A stretch of DNA of 64,000 nucleotides from Clostridia bacterium. Its GTDB lineage: Bacteria; Bacillota; Clostridia; TANB77; CAG-508. A program made the translations under genes and the position numbers. The notes beneath the pieces were generated by a model. It saw only the letters and a list, made by a program, of their open reading frames with translations. It did not search any database and was not told the origin of the DNA. Where the stretch lies: contig JAFUYJ010000031.1 in NCBI GenBank assembly GCA_017470645.1, positions 1 to 64,000 of the forward strand. The letters are read 5' to 3'. Shown piece by piece: positions 8,263-16,528 of this stretch. Each line of letters starts with the position of its first letter. Position 1 is the stretch's first letter.

Positions 8263-9278
8263 ATGGAAATGTTTATACCAAAAGGCGTTTATTATGAAAA
8301 AAATATAGAAAACTATGAATTAGGAAAAAAGCTTATGCAGCAATATAGAGAAAAAAACGTACCATGTTTTGAAATAGAAAATCATAACAACATAGAAGAA
8401 ATGAGAACCAAACCAAATTCTGAATTCAAAAATATGAAGCAGAATATTATTATAGGTGTTCGTAAAACACATAAATTTGTTGAAAATCATAAAGTATCTG
8501 ATTATTTAGTCCCATATACATCATCACGGTTGTATTGCTATGTGTTTATATTGTTACTTGGTGTGTAATTTTAATAAATGTTCATATTTAAGAGTATTTG
8601 TAAATAGAGAAGAAATGTTAGAAAAAATAATTAAAACCGCAAACAAATCAGATAAAGAATTAGTTTTTGAAATAGGCAGTAACAGTGATCTAATTTTAGA
8701 AAATATGATAACTCGGTAATCTAGTCTGGACGATAGAGAATTTTGTAAAAAAATCTGAAAAGGGAAAGTTAACTTTTCCAACAAAATTTGATATGGTAGA
8801 TCCAATATTAAACCTAGATCATCAAGGGAAAGTTATAGTAAGAATGAGTGTTAACCCGCAGGAAATAATAAAAGAAATTGAAATTGGAACATCTCCTTTA
8901 AAAAATAGAGTTGAAGCAATTAATAAGCTAAAAAAAGCAGGATATCCAGTAGGAATATTAATAGCACCAGTTGTGTTGGTTGATAATTGGAAGGAAAAGT
9001 ATGAGGGGGTAGTGAAGTATTTGTCAGAAAATTTAAGCGATGAAGTAAAGAAAGATGTGTTCTTTGAAATAATTTTTATGACATACAGTTATGTTCACAA
9101 TGCTATAAATCAAGAGGCTTTTCCAAATGCAATTAATGTATATGATAAAGATTTAATGATGGTAAGAGGAAGAGGAAGATATATGTATAAGAAAGAAATA
9201 AGGGAAGATGGAAGTTTATTTTTTAAGAATATAATGGAGAAGTATTTCCCACAAAATGAAATAAAATATATAGTTTAA
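8263..9278 (+). pseudogene. splB: Spore photoproduct lyase, broken by two frameshifts
   Basis: Three frames together read as one SplB. Frame 1 (8263 to about 8527) gives M-F-I-P-K-G-V-Y-Y-E-K-N and I-I-I-G-V-R-K-T-H-K-F. The second frame (about 8528-8714) gives the radical-SAM motif C-I-A-M-C-L-Y-C and Y-L-R-V-F-V-N. The third (about 8715-9278) gives G-N-L-V-W-T-I-E, F-P-T-K-F-D-M-V-D-P, R-M-S-V-N-P-Q, F-M-T-Y-S-Y-V-H and ends K-Y-I-V. Each shift is +1. Intact SplB repairs the spore photoproduct of UV-damaged DNA during germination. Two separate shifts make a sequencing slip less likely than real decay, though this cannot be excluded. The conserved CxxxCxxC is still present. Confidence 0.88.
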
Positions 9279-9281
9279 TAC

Positions 9282-10199
9282 GTTAAATCAGACGCATTCA
9301 CCATTTTCTCAAAATATGCCAATGAAACTTTAGCGAAGGGATTAGCGGCTATCTATAAAAACGCTATTGGGGATGAAGAATTTGTTATTCTTGAAAATGA
9401 CACAGTAGTGTATGAATTAACTTTCCATTATGGTAACCCTAGTTTCGAAGAAAGCAAAATTTTCAAAAAAATGATTGAAGTGCTGAGAGCAAGCGGTATG
9501 ACAGAAGATACTGCCTACGAGTGTGCTACTTCTGTTTTCTTTGCAAAAGAGGAGGCAGAAGAATACAGAAAAAAGGCTGCAGATGAAAAAGCAAGAATAA
9601 ACTCAATTGCCCAAGAAAAACTGCCGTGGATGCCCGCAGGATACATGTATTATACGGGCAACATGTATGAAGGAATTGTAATAGCTGACAAATATGGTAA
9701 TCAGTTTACTTATGTTCCTTACCTTGATATATATGTTTCAAGATATGAAATAAGTAAGGGAAATAATGGATATCCTGCATCTGTTCCAGACAGAAGAGCT
9801 TGGGTAAACGTATCTTATAAGGAAGCATATAATGCAGCAAAAAGTTTTGACCCTTCAGCTAATTCAAACCTTCTCACAGCTGGTATTTGTAAAAGAATTA
9901 TGCGTGCAATCACCCAAAAAACACAAATTGACAATCATATTATACTTAGATGTTTGACTGGAATAGAGTTTAGGACCGGAGCATCACCTCAGAGTATGAT
10001 ATATAATATTGATTGTCTTGTAGGAAATCATTATTGTATGCTTTTAAGTGAAAAACACAGTAAAAAAGTACCAGTATATGGAACATCATACAAAACAGGT
10101 AATGAGAACATTTTATCAATACTTGCAAATGACGTGGATTATATGGCTGTTCCGAGCAAGGAGATAGGATTTCGCATTTGCCTGAGAAGAAATTCATAA
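9282..10199 (+). pseudogene. N-terminally truncated SUMF-like (C-type-lectin-fold) protein
   Basis: The frame is open directly from the splB stop (9276-9278) to 10199 but has no Met start or ribosome site near its beginning; a GTG at 9408 is the only conventional internal start and lacks a Shine-Dalgarno. The C-terminal half resembles formylglycine-generating-enzyme-type (SUMF) domains of phage and host proteins: Y-V-S-R-Y-E-I-S, P-A-S-V-P, A-W-V-N-V-S-Y and the closing I-G-F-R-I-C-L. The central part is a Lys/Glu-rich helix (about 9540-9600). Codon use is richer in G/C than splB, so the junction at 9278/9279 looks like an insertion or deletion scar. A translated, shortened protein remains possible. 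Confidence 0.5.
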
Positions 10200-10203
10200 C
10201 AGA

Positions 10204-10234
10204 AAGAGACCTGCAATATGCAGGTCTCTTTTAA
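10204..10234 (+). terminator. Terminator after SUMF-like remnant
   Basis: AGAGACCTGCA (10205-10215) pairs with TGCAGGTCTCT (10219-10229) and is followed by T. Confidence 0.85.
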
Positions 10235-10353
10235 TTAAAAAGTGATACATTGATATTTATTTTTCGAATAATCAGTCTAAATATTGAATATTTATAAATC
10301 TTATGAGATAATACATTCAGATTGAAAATAATGAAGGGCGGTATAAGATAAAA

Positions 10354-12084
10354 ATGAAATTAAAGAAAATTTATGACGCTGAGAAATTTGATAATATCAG
10401 GGATATAATGGCTAACGCTGTTAAGTTATATCCAAATAATATTGCATTTAAAATAAAGAATAAAGAAGGAAAAAACGTGTCTTACACAGACATTACATAT
10501 ACAGAGTTCCAGAAAGAAATTAATGAATTTGGCGCTGGACTAATGGCATTAGGTTATAAAGATAAAAGAGTTGCTGTAATTGGGAAAAATAGCTATCCAT
10601 GGGCACTTACTTATTGTGCAGTTTTAAGTGGATTAGGTGTTTTGGTACCATTAGATAAAGGTTTGCCAGAAGCTGAAATTGAACTATCTTTAAAAAGAAG
10701 CAAAGCAGAAGTTATTGTTTTTGATAAAGAATATGAAGAAATCATAAATAAAATATTGCAAAAAGGCACAACATCATTGAATAAATGTATCTGTATGACA
10801 GAAACTCAAATAGATGAATTTACTACGATTGAAGCCGTAGAAAAAATAGGAAGAGACGAGTTAGCAAAAGGAAATAATGAATATTTGAATGCTGAAATTG
10901 ATTGTAAGAAAATGGCAGCAATTATATTTACATCAGGAACTACATCTATGGCAAAAGCAGTTATGCTTTCACAGGAGAATATTGCAAGCAATATATATAA
11001 TTTGAACTGCGTTGAATATATAGACCCAACAGATATTAATATGGCTTTTTTACCATTTCACCATACATTTGGATCAACAGGTTTACTTTTGTTCATGTCA
11101 AGAGGAGCGACAAATGTATTCTGTGATGGTTTAAGACACATTCAAGATAACATGAAAGAGTATCACGTATCATGCTTTGTTTGCGTACCATTATTGATAG
11201 AATCAATATATAAAAAAGTAATGCATCAAATTGAAAAACAAGGTAAAATGAAGAAATTTAAGATGGGAATGAAAATAAGTAAGTTCTTGTTAAAATTTAA
11301 AATTGATATCCGCAAAAAATTATTCAAAGAGATTTATGATAATCTTGGTGGAAACTTAAGATTTGTTGTAAGTGGTGCATCTGCTATTGATAGAGCGGTT
11401 GCTGAAGGATTCAATGATTTAGGTTTCTTAACTGTTCAAGGTTATGGATTAACTGAAACAGCGCCAGTGCTAGTTGCTGAAAACGTAAAAAATATTAGAT
11501 ATGGTTCAATAGGACTTCCATTACCAGAAGTTGATATAAAAATAGATAATCCAAATGAAGAGGGGATAGGAGAAATAATTGCAAAAGGTCCTAACGTTAT
11601 GCTTGGATACTATGAAGATGAAGAAGCTACAAATGCGGTTATAGATAAAGATGGATGGTTCCATACTGGTGATTTAGCATATATGGATAAAGATGGATTT
11701 ATATTTATTGCAGGAAGACAAAAGAATGTTATTGTTTTGAAAAACGGTAAAAATGTTTATCCAGAAGAGTTAGAACAATTAATTAGTGAGTTACCATATG
11801 TAGCAGAGAACATGGTATTTGGAATGCCTAAGGATGACGATTTGGTTGTCTCTGTAAAAATAGTTTATAATGAAACATATGTAAAACAAAAATATGGTGA
11901 TATCAAGGAAGAAGATTTAAAAGAAATAATTTGGAAAGATGTTAAAGATATTAATAGCAACCTTACTACATATAAACATATTAAGAATTTAATTATTACA
12001 AATGAACCAATGATTAAAACAACTACAGCTAAGGTTAAGAGATTTGAAGAAATGAAGAAGATGAATGAAAAAAAAGACGCTTAA
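10354..12084 (+). CDS. AMP-forming acyl-CoA synthetase (long-chain fatty acid-CoA ligase-like)
   Basis: The 576-residue adenylate-forming enzyme activates a carboxylic acid, probably a fatty acid, with ATP and CoA. Core motifs in order: the P-loop-like F-T-S-G-T-T-S-M-A-K-A-V-M-L-S (about 195-209), F-L-P-F-H-H-T-F-G, V-S-G-A-S-A-I, G-Y-G-L-T-E-T-A-P, W-F-H-T-G-D-L-A and G-R-Q-K-N-V-I-V. The usual T-G-x-P-K-G of the first motif is T-S-M-A-K-A; the invariant Lys is kept. A Lys near the end (T-T-T-A-K-V-K-R) could be the catalytic C-terminal Lys. The ribosome site is weak (GGGCGG). Alone between two terminators. The substrate cannot be read from sequence. Confidence 0.88.
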   Translation: MKLKKIYDAEKFDNIRDIMANAVKLYPNNIAFKIKNKEGKNVSYTDITYTEFQKEINEFGAGLMALGYKDKRVAVIGKNSYPWALTYCAVLSGLGVLVPLDKGLPEAEIELSLKRSKAEVIVFDKEYEEIINKILQKGTTSLNKCICMTETQIDEFTTIEAVEKIGRDELAKGNNEYLNAEIDCKKMAAIIFTSGTTSMAKAVMLSQENIASNIYNLNCVEYIDPTDINMAFLPFHHTFGSTGLLLFMSRGATNVFCDGLRHIQDNMKEYHVSCFVCVPLLIESIYKKVMHQIEKQGKMKKFKMGMKISKFLLKFKIDIRKKLFKEIYDNLGGNLRFVVSGASAIDRAVAEGFNDLGFLTVQGYGLTETAPVLVAENVKNIRYGSIGLPLPEVDIKIDNPNEEGIGEIIAKGPNVMLGYYEDEEATNAVIDKDGWFHTGDLAYMDKDGFIFIAGRQKNVIVLKNGKNVYPEELEQLISELPYVAENMVFGMPKDDDLVVSVKIVYNETYVKQKYGDIKEEDLKEIIWKDVKDINSNLTTYKHIKNLIITNEPMIKTTTAKVKRFEEMKKMNEKKDA

Positions 12085-12099
12085 AAAAGCGTCTTTTTT
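12070..12099 (+). terminator. Terminator overlapping the acyl-CoA ligase stop codon
   Basis: GACGCT (12076-12081) pairs with AGCGTC (12088-12093), then six T. The left arm overlaps the end of the coding sequence. Confidence 0.8.
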
Positions 12100-12111
12100 G
12101 AACTAAATCTG

Positions 12112-12140
12112 TTGCAATATTATGTAAAACATGATATAAT
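12112..12140 (+). promoter_or_regulatory. Promoter of the duplicated-domain/Ycf46-like operon
   Basis: TTGCAA (12112-12117), 17-base spacer with ATTATGTAAAACATGA, TATAAT (12135-12140). The spacer nearly equals that of the promoter at 2115. Confidence 0.8.
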
Positions 12141-12201
12141 ACCAACCAACGGCAAACGCCTACATTCGTGTAAAAACCAATCTAATTAGGAGGTACTAAC
12201 A

Positions 12202-13386
12202 ATGAGTGACGAATCTGTACGGAAAGTTCATAAACCTAATCTTGTTGTAGAAGACGAAGACATAGGTTTACTTGAGACAGACGAAACAATGACAAACCAG
12301 GAATTTACCAGCATTTTCTATAATACATCTGTATTTGATGAAAATGATGGAGCAATGGTGTTTGATGCAGAAGTTATCAACAAATTCAAAAGAGTTTTGG
12401 TGTATCAGGAAAAGCTTGAACCTTTAAGAGAACGGATAATATGCTTACAGTTTGAGAAATACTTTGAAGATGAAGATGTCGACAGAGAAAACTCAAAGGT
12501 GGTAACTATTTCGTTATTTGGCGAATGCGAAATTCCTAATGTTACAATATATGCGTCAAAAGAAAATGGTGATTATATTTATGTAACATGCAAAACTTTT
12601 AGAAAAATGCTGAAAAAACTCGAAGATAGCACTATTCAGTTTTTAAAACCACCTGGCAATGAACCTGTCATTAGCTTAAGACTCTGGGCTTTTGACAACG
12701 ACATGGATCTTTCTTTTGAAAATGAAAAGTTAGAAATAAGTTTTCATGATTCAGAAAGTGATGAGTCAAGAGAAGAAAACTCTGAGAATACTGAAAAAGG
12801 TAGCTCAAAGAAAAAAGGCACATCAGGAAAAGATGCTATTGACAAAGCTATTGACAAAGCTTTAGGATCAATATCTGATTCTAAAAAAAGCTCTGGCAAA
12901 GACAAATCGCAAACAAAACACGCAGGAACTTTAACAAAGGGCGAATATGACCAAATCTTCATAAACAACTATGTAGAAAGTGGAGAAGATATTGAGATTA
13001 AGCCTTCAGTTCTGGAAAAAGCCGAAAAACTTATCAGCAATATGGAGCAGGTTAAAACTGTAAGAGAAAGATTCTCATACCATAATGTCAGAAAGTTTAT
13101 CGACGAAGATTTGAACATTGACAATTTAATAAGTGACGAATTAAAGGTAATGGTTAATAACAGACCTGTATGTAAGCTTAAAGTTTATAAGTCAAAAGAA
13201 GCTGAAGAAAAGCTGTATATAAGCTTATTCAATTTCAAGCTCCTTCTTACAAGAGCAGGTTCGTATTATTCATTATACCTTTACGGTGACAAGGAAACCT
13301 TTGTTAATTTGAATAGATGGGCAGATGAAAGCTGTGCCGAAATTCAGATTGACAAAAAAAGCAAAATAATGAAAATCATTTTCTAA
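12202..13386 (+). CDS. Acidic protein with two diverged copies of one uncharacterised domain
   Basis: The 394-residue protein starts at a good TTAGGAGG site. Residues about 34-181 and 248-394 align with each other: E-[FY]-x-x-I-F at the start, an [VI]-R-E-R turn, an F-x-x-x-x-D-E-D acidic patch, Y-x-S-K-E, a [IL]-Y-[VI] strand and a late L-x-x-W-A-x-[DE] followed by K-x-x-I-x-F. The linker (182-246) is Ser/Lys/Glu-rich with a D-K-A-I-D-K-A repeat. I know no named family for it. It is the first gene of a three-gene operon with a Ycf46-type ATPase and a DUF1257-DUF2997 protein, so it may be an adaptor or substrate receptor for the ATPase. No signal peptide or membrane segment. Confidence 0.75.
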   Translation: MSDESVRKVHKPNLVVEDEDIGLLETDETMTNQEFTSIFYNTSVFDENDGAMVFDAEVINKFKRVLVYQEKLEPLRERIICLQFEKYFEDEDVDRENSKVVTISLFGECEIPNVTIYASKENGDYIYVTCKTFRKMLKKLEDSTIQFLKPPGNEPVISLRLWAFDNDMDLSFENEKLEISFHDSESDESREENSENTEKGSSKKKGTSGKDAIDKAIDKALGSISDSKKSSGKDKSQTKHAGTLTKGEYDQIFINNYVESGEDIEIKPSVLEKAEKLISNMEQVKTVRERFSYHNVRKFIDEDLNIDNLISDELKVMVNNRPVCKLKVYKSKEAEEKLYISLFNFKLLLTRAGSYYSLYLYGDKETFVNLNRWADESCAEIQIDKKSKIMKIIF

Positions 13387-13426
13387 CATTTGAAGAAAAA
13401 AGAATTTTCAGAAAGGATGCATTATC

Positions 13427-14953
13427 ATGACCTTAACATTAACCGACTACATCAATGCAGGATATCCTGCTATAGTTGTTCAGACCGTTGAGGAAAAACG
13501 TGTTATGAATGACTGCAAAAGAATAGCAGAGAAAACAAATAAGGAGTACGAGTGCTGGTCTCTTACAAAGGGACATAAAAAAGGTGAGAGAGAAAAAGAA
13601 AACCAGGTTGCACCTATGGAAGTTCCTAATGTAGCAGTTCGGGATGTTCCTAAAGAAAAAGATGGCAGAATTATCTGCATAATCGATTTTCATCCGTTTA
13701 TCAAAACTCCTGAAGTGTGGAGAAAACTTAAGGATTCATTTGAAATAGCTAAAGCTGTTGGAATAACCTTAGTTTTCATAAGCGCAAAATTCGACATTCC
13801 TGTTGAGCTTCAGCGTGAGATGATAGTTCTTGATTTCAAGCTTCCTAAGAAAAGCGAGCTTAGCGAACTTTTAACAGACCTTTCAAAGAGCTGTGATGTA
13901 GCTATTCCCGAGAAAAAGAACGAAATAATCGAAGCCGCACTTGGCCTTACATATATGGAGGCAGAAAATGCATTTGCAATGTCAATTGCAAAGAAAAACA
14001 CATTTGATGCCAAAGTTATATGCGAGGTTAAGGAAAACATAATCTGCAATGGTGGATTACTGGAATTCTATCCAACAAACGAGACATTAGACTCAATTGG
14101 AGGATTAAAAAATTTCACCAGCTGGGCAGAGAAGCGTATAGAAGCATATTCAGAAGAAGCACAGGAATATGGACTTCCGTATCCTAAAGGAGTACTGCTT
14201 GTTGGAATTCCCGGTTGTGGAAAATCCTTAACAGCTAAAGCTCTTGCGAATATGTGGTCTAAACCTTTGCTGAAGCTGGATCTTGGCAAACTCTTCGGAG
14301 GAATCGTTGGAGATACTGAAAGTAACACAAGACGTGCACTGCAGATAGCTGAAGCAATGGCTCCTGCTATACTGTGGATAGACGAAATTGAAAAAGGACT
14401 TTCAGGCATTCAGTCTAGTGGAAAAACAGATTCAGGTGTCACCTCAAGAATGTTTGGAACACTTCTTACATGGCTTCAGGAGAAAGAAGCACCTGTATTT
14501 GTAATTGCAACTGCTAACAATATTTCACAGCTTCCTCCGGAACTCTTAAGAAAAGATAGATTTGACGAAATTTTCTTTGTTGATCTGCCTAGTACTGAGG
14601 AAAGAGAAGAAATCTTTAAGATTCAGCTTGCAAAACATAAGAGAAATTCGGAAGAGTTTGATATTATGCAGCTAGCAAATGCATCAGAAGGCTACACTGG
14701 AGCTGAAATAGAAGAATGTGTAATCTCGTCAATGTTCGACTCTTGGTTTGAAGGTAAACGTGAGCCTAAAACAGAAGATATCATTAAATCCATGAAATCT
14801 ATTACACCTATGTCCAAAGGAATGATGGAACAGCAGGTTGAGGCTTTAAGAAAATGGAGTAAAGAGGCTTCTGTAAGAATGGCAAATGGAACAACTGCAA
14901 ACCAGGAAACTACAGGAACATTTACAAGAAAAATCATTCGTGGAGGAGATTAA
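13427..14953 (+). CDS. AAA+ ATPase, Ycf46-like
   Basis: The 508-residue protein has an N-terminal domain (about 1-190) opening L-T-D-Y-I-N-A-G-Y-P-A-I-V-V-Q-T, as in Ycf46-type ATPases of cyanobacteria, chloroplasts and some Firmicutes. The AAA+ core follows: Walker A G-I-P-G-C-G-K-S (260-267), pore-loop region G-G-I-V-G-D, Walker B I-L-W-I-D-E-I-E (315-322), sensor-1 A-T-A-N-N (about 351-355) and arginine-finger region R-K-D-R-F-D. It probably works as a cytosolic hexamer that remodels proteins; no protease domain is attached. It lies 40 bases after the duplicated-domain gene and two bases before the DUF1257 gene, so the three are co-transcribed. Confidence 0.88.
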   Translation: MTLTLTDYINAGYPAIVVQTVEEKRVMNDCKRIAEKTNKEYECWSLTKGHKKGEREKENQVAPMEVPNVAVRDVPKEKDGRIICIIDFHPFIKTPEVWRKLKDSFEIAKAVGITLVFISAKFDIPVELQREMIVLDFKLPKKSELSELLTDLSKSCDVAIPEKKNEIIEAALGLTYMEAENAFAMSIAKKNTFDAKVICEVKENIICNGGLLEFYPTNETLDSIGGLKNFTSWAEKRIEAYSEEAQEYGLPYPKGVLLVGIPGCGKSLTAKALANMWSKPLLKLDLGKLFGGIVGDTESNTRRALQIAEAMAPAILWIDEIEKGLSGIQSSGKTDSGVTSRMFGTLLTWLQEKEAPVFVIATANNISQLPPELLRKDRFDEIFFVDLPSTEEREEIFKIQLAKHKRNSEEFDIMQLANASEGYTGAEIEECVISSMFDSWFEGKREPKTEDIIKSMKSITPMSKGMMEQQVEALRKWSKEASVRMANGTTANQETTGTFTRKIIRGGD

Positions 14954-14955
14954 TT

Positions 14956-15534
14956 ATGAGTCATTTTTCTAAAATAACTGCTGAAATTAAGGACTTAGAT
15001 GTTCTTAAGAAAACAGTAGCTTCAATGGGATTTGAGTTCGAAGAAAATGCAAATTGCCGTTATTATTATGGCACAGAGCGGAAGGACTTCGTAATTAAAT
15101 TACCTGGTCAGTATGATGTAGCAATCACAAAAAATGGTGACAATTATGCAGTTGAAGCTGATATGTGGGGCGGACATGTTGCTAAATATGTTGGCAATAA
15201 CGCAAATCTTCTTATGCAGAATTACACAATTGAGAAGATAAAGGCAGAAGTCAGCAAAGAAAACTTGGCAATCCTGGGAAAAGAACAGCAGGGTGAAAAT
15301 ATTGCACTTAAAATCGTTGATCCTGAAACAGGAGGAACAATCAATGCAGTATGTTCATCTGATGGTTCTATATCATGGCAGACTTCAGGATTCGCAGGTA
15401 CAGGTTGTATGAAGTTCCAGAATCTCGAAAAGAGTTTGGGAACTGTTGAAAAAACAACATATACTAGTGAATACTATGCTGAAGAGCCAGAAACTGGAAT
15501 AGAAACTGTTAATGAAATTCTGTCAAATGAGTAA
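14956..15534 (+). CDS. DUF1257-DUF2997 (Ycf35-like) protein
   Basis: The 192-residue protein opens M-S-H-F-S-K-I, the usual start of DUF1257/Ycf35 proteins, with D-x-x-x-L-K-K-T in the next helix. Residues from about 115 on match DUF2997: G-F-A-G-T-G-C, L-E-K-S-L-G and T-S-E-Y-Y. In many bacteria DUF1257 and DUF2997 are separate neighbouring genes beside a Ycf46 ATPase; here they are fused. No enzyme activity is known for either. Its GGAGGAG site lies in the end of the ATPase gene. A hairpin terminator follows, closing the operon before the LRR genes. Confidence 0.82.
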   Translation: MSHFSKITAEIKDLDVLKKTVASMGFEFEENANCRYYYGTERKDFVIKLPGQYDVAITKNGDNYAVEADMWGGHVAKYVGNNANLLMQNYTIEKIKAEVSKENLAILGKEQQGENIALKIVDPETGGTINAVCSSDGSISWQTSGFAGTGCMKFQNLEKSLGTVEKTTYTSEYYAEEPETGIETVNEILSNE

Positions 15535-15568
15535 TCATTTGGCAGATGTTCAAATCTTTAAAACTAAA

Positions 15569-15608
15569 GAAAAGCACCTTTGGAATTTTCCAGGGGTGCT
15601 TTGTCTTT
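15569..15608 (+). terminator. Terminator or attenuator after DUF1257 gene
   Basis: AAAGCACC (15571-15578) pairs with GGTGCTTT (15595-15602). The T-run is interrupted (GTCTTT), so readthrough into the LRR cluster is possible. Confidence 0.6.
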
Positions 15609-15670
15609 AATTAAAGGAGACAGTTTTTATTGAATGAAATAAAATTCTTTATATGAAAGAAGGTTTTATA

Positions 15671-16513
15671 ATGGCACTTTATGGTGAGTACTATGTGTTT
15701 GAGAATGATCGGATTAAGATTATAAAAGGTGAAAGTAGTGTTGATGATGGTAGTAGTATAGTAACTAAAGATCTTGTTAGAAGTATATGTAGTGAGATTG
15801 GAAGACGTGGAGGTTTTCCAAATGATACAAGAATAGAGTTAGTACAACAAATGCTAACTAATTCATTTTTTATTGAAATATTATGTGATGACGTGACTGG
15901 TATACAAGATGGTACATTTCGTGATTGCGATGATATAAGTAAAATTCGGATAGCAAATTTAAAAAAACATTATGGGTCATTTACCATAGGTAAATATGCA
16001 TTTACTGGATCCAATCTTAAAACACTTGAAGTTGATGATATTTCTAGAAATCTTTATATTTCAGAAGGAGCATTTGCTTGTTGTAAATCTTTAACAAAAG
16101 TTGAATTATTATCATGTAGATCTATAAATTATGCTGCTTTTGGAGATTGTGAGGAGCTGAAAACCATAAAATTACCACAAAATATAAATTATTTAGGTGG
16201 TAATGTTTTTACAGGTTGTAAATCATTAGAATCAATATATATACCGAAAAGATATTCTGACAAACGTTTTGGTATGGGGTCTAGTGTTGGTGAATCAAAT
16301 GCACAAATTATTATCTATGACGAATTTAATGAATATGATGAAGATGGACATGTTTTGAACAGTATAACCAGTATATCAGAAGAACAAAACATAGAAGTCT
16401 CAGAACAGTCAAGCATAATTATACCTGAGACAGCTAATAAAAAATCATTCAAAAGCTTCAGCGGAGTAATTCGCCAAAATCTCATTGCAAACAAGAAGAA
16501 AAACAAACTATAG
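15671..16513 (+). CDS. Cytosolic BspA-type leucine-rich-repeat protein, tagged C-terminus (LRR-1)
   Basis: Start at ATG 15671 (M-A-L-Y-G-E-Y-Y-V-F) after AAGAAGG; this N-terminus matches the start of the paralogues at 17950 and 18988. About five LRR_5-type repeats of the pattern I-x-x-x-A-F-x-x-C-x-x-L fill residues 85-195, followed by an acidic linker and the shared C-terminal tag F-K-S-F-S-G-V-I-R-x-N-L-I and a run of Lys. There is no signal peptide or membrane anchor, unlike classical BspA surface proteins. It is the first of five paralogues and lies 15 bases before the radical-SAM gene, with which it is probably co-transcribed. Confidence 0.8.
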   Translation: MALYGEYYVFENDRIKIIKGESSVDDGSSIVTKDLVRSICSEIGRRGGFPNDTRIELVQQMLTNSFFIEILCDDVTGIQDGTFRDCDDISKIRIANLKKHYGSFTIGKYAFTGSNLKTLEVDDISRNLYISEGAFACCKSLTKVELLSCRSINYAAFGDCEELKTIKLPQNINYLGGNVFTGCKSLESIYIPKRYSDKRFGMGSSVGESNAQIIIYDEFNEYDEDGHVLNSITSISEEQNIEVSEQSSIIIPETANKKSFKSFSGVIRQNLIANKKKNKL

Positions 16514-16528
16514 TGAGGTGAAATTTCA

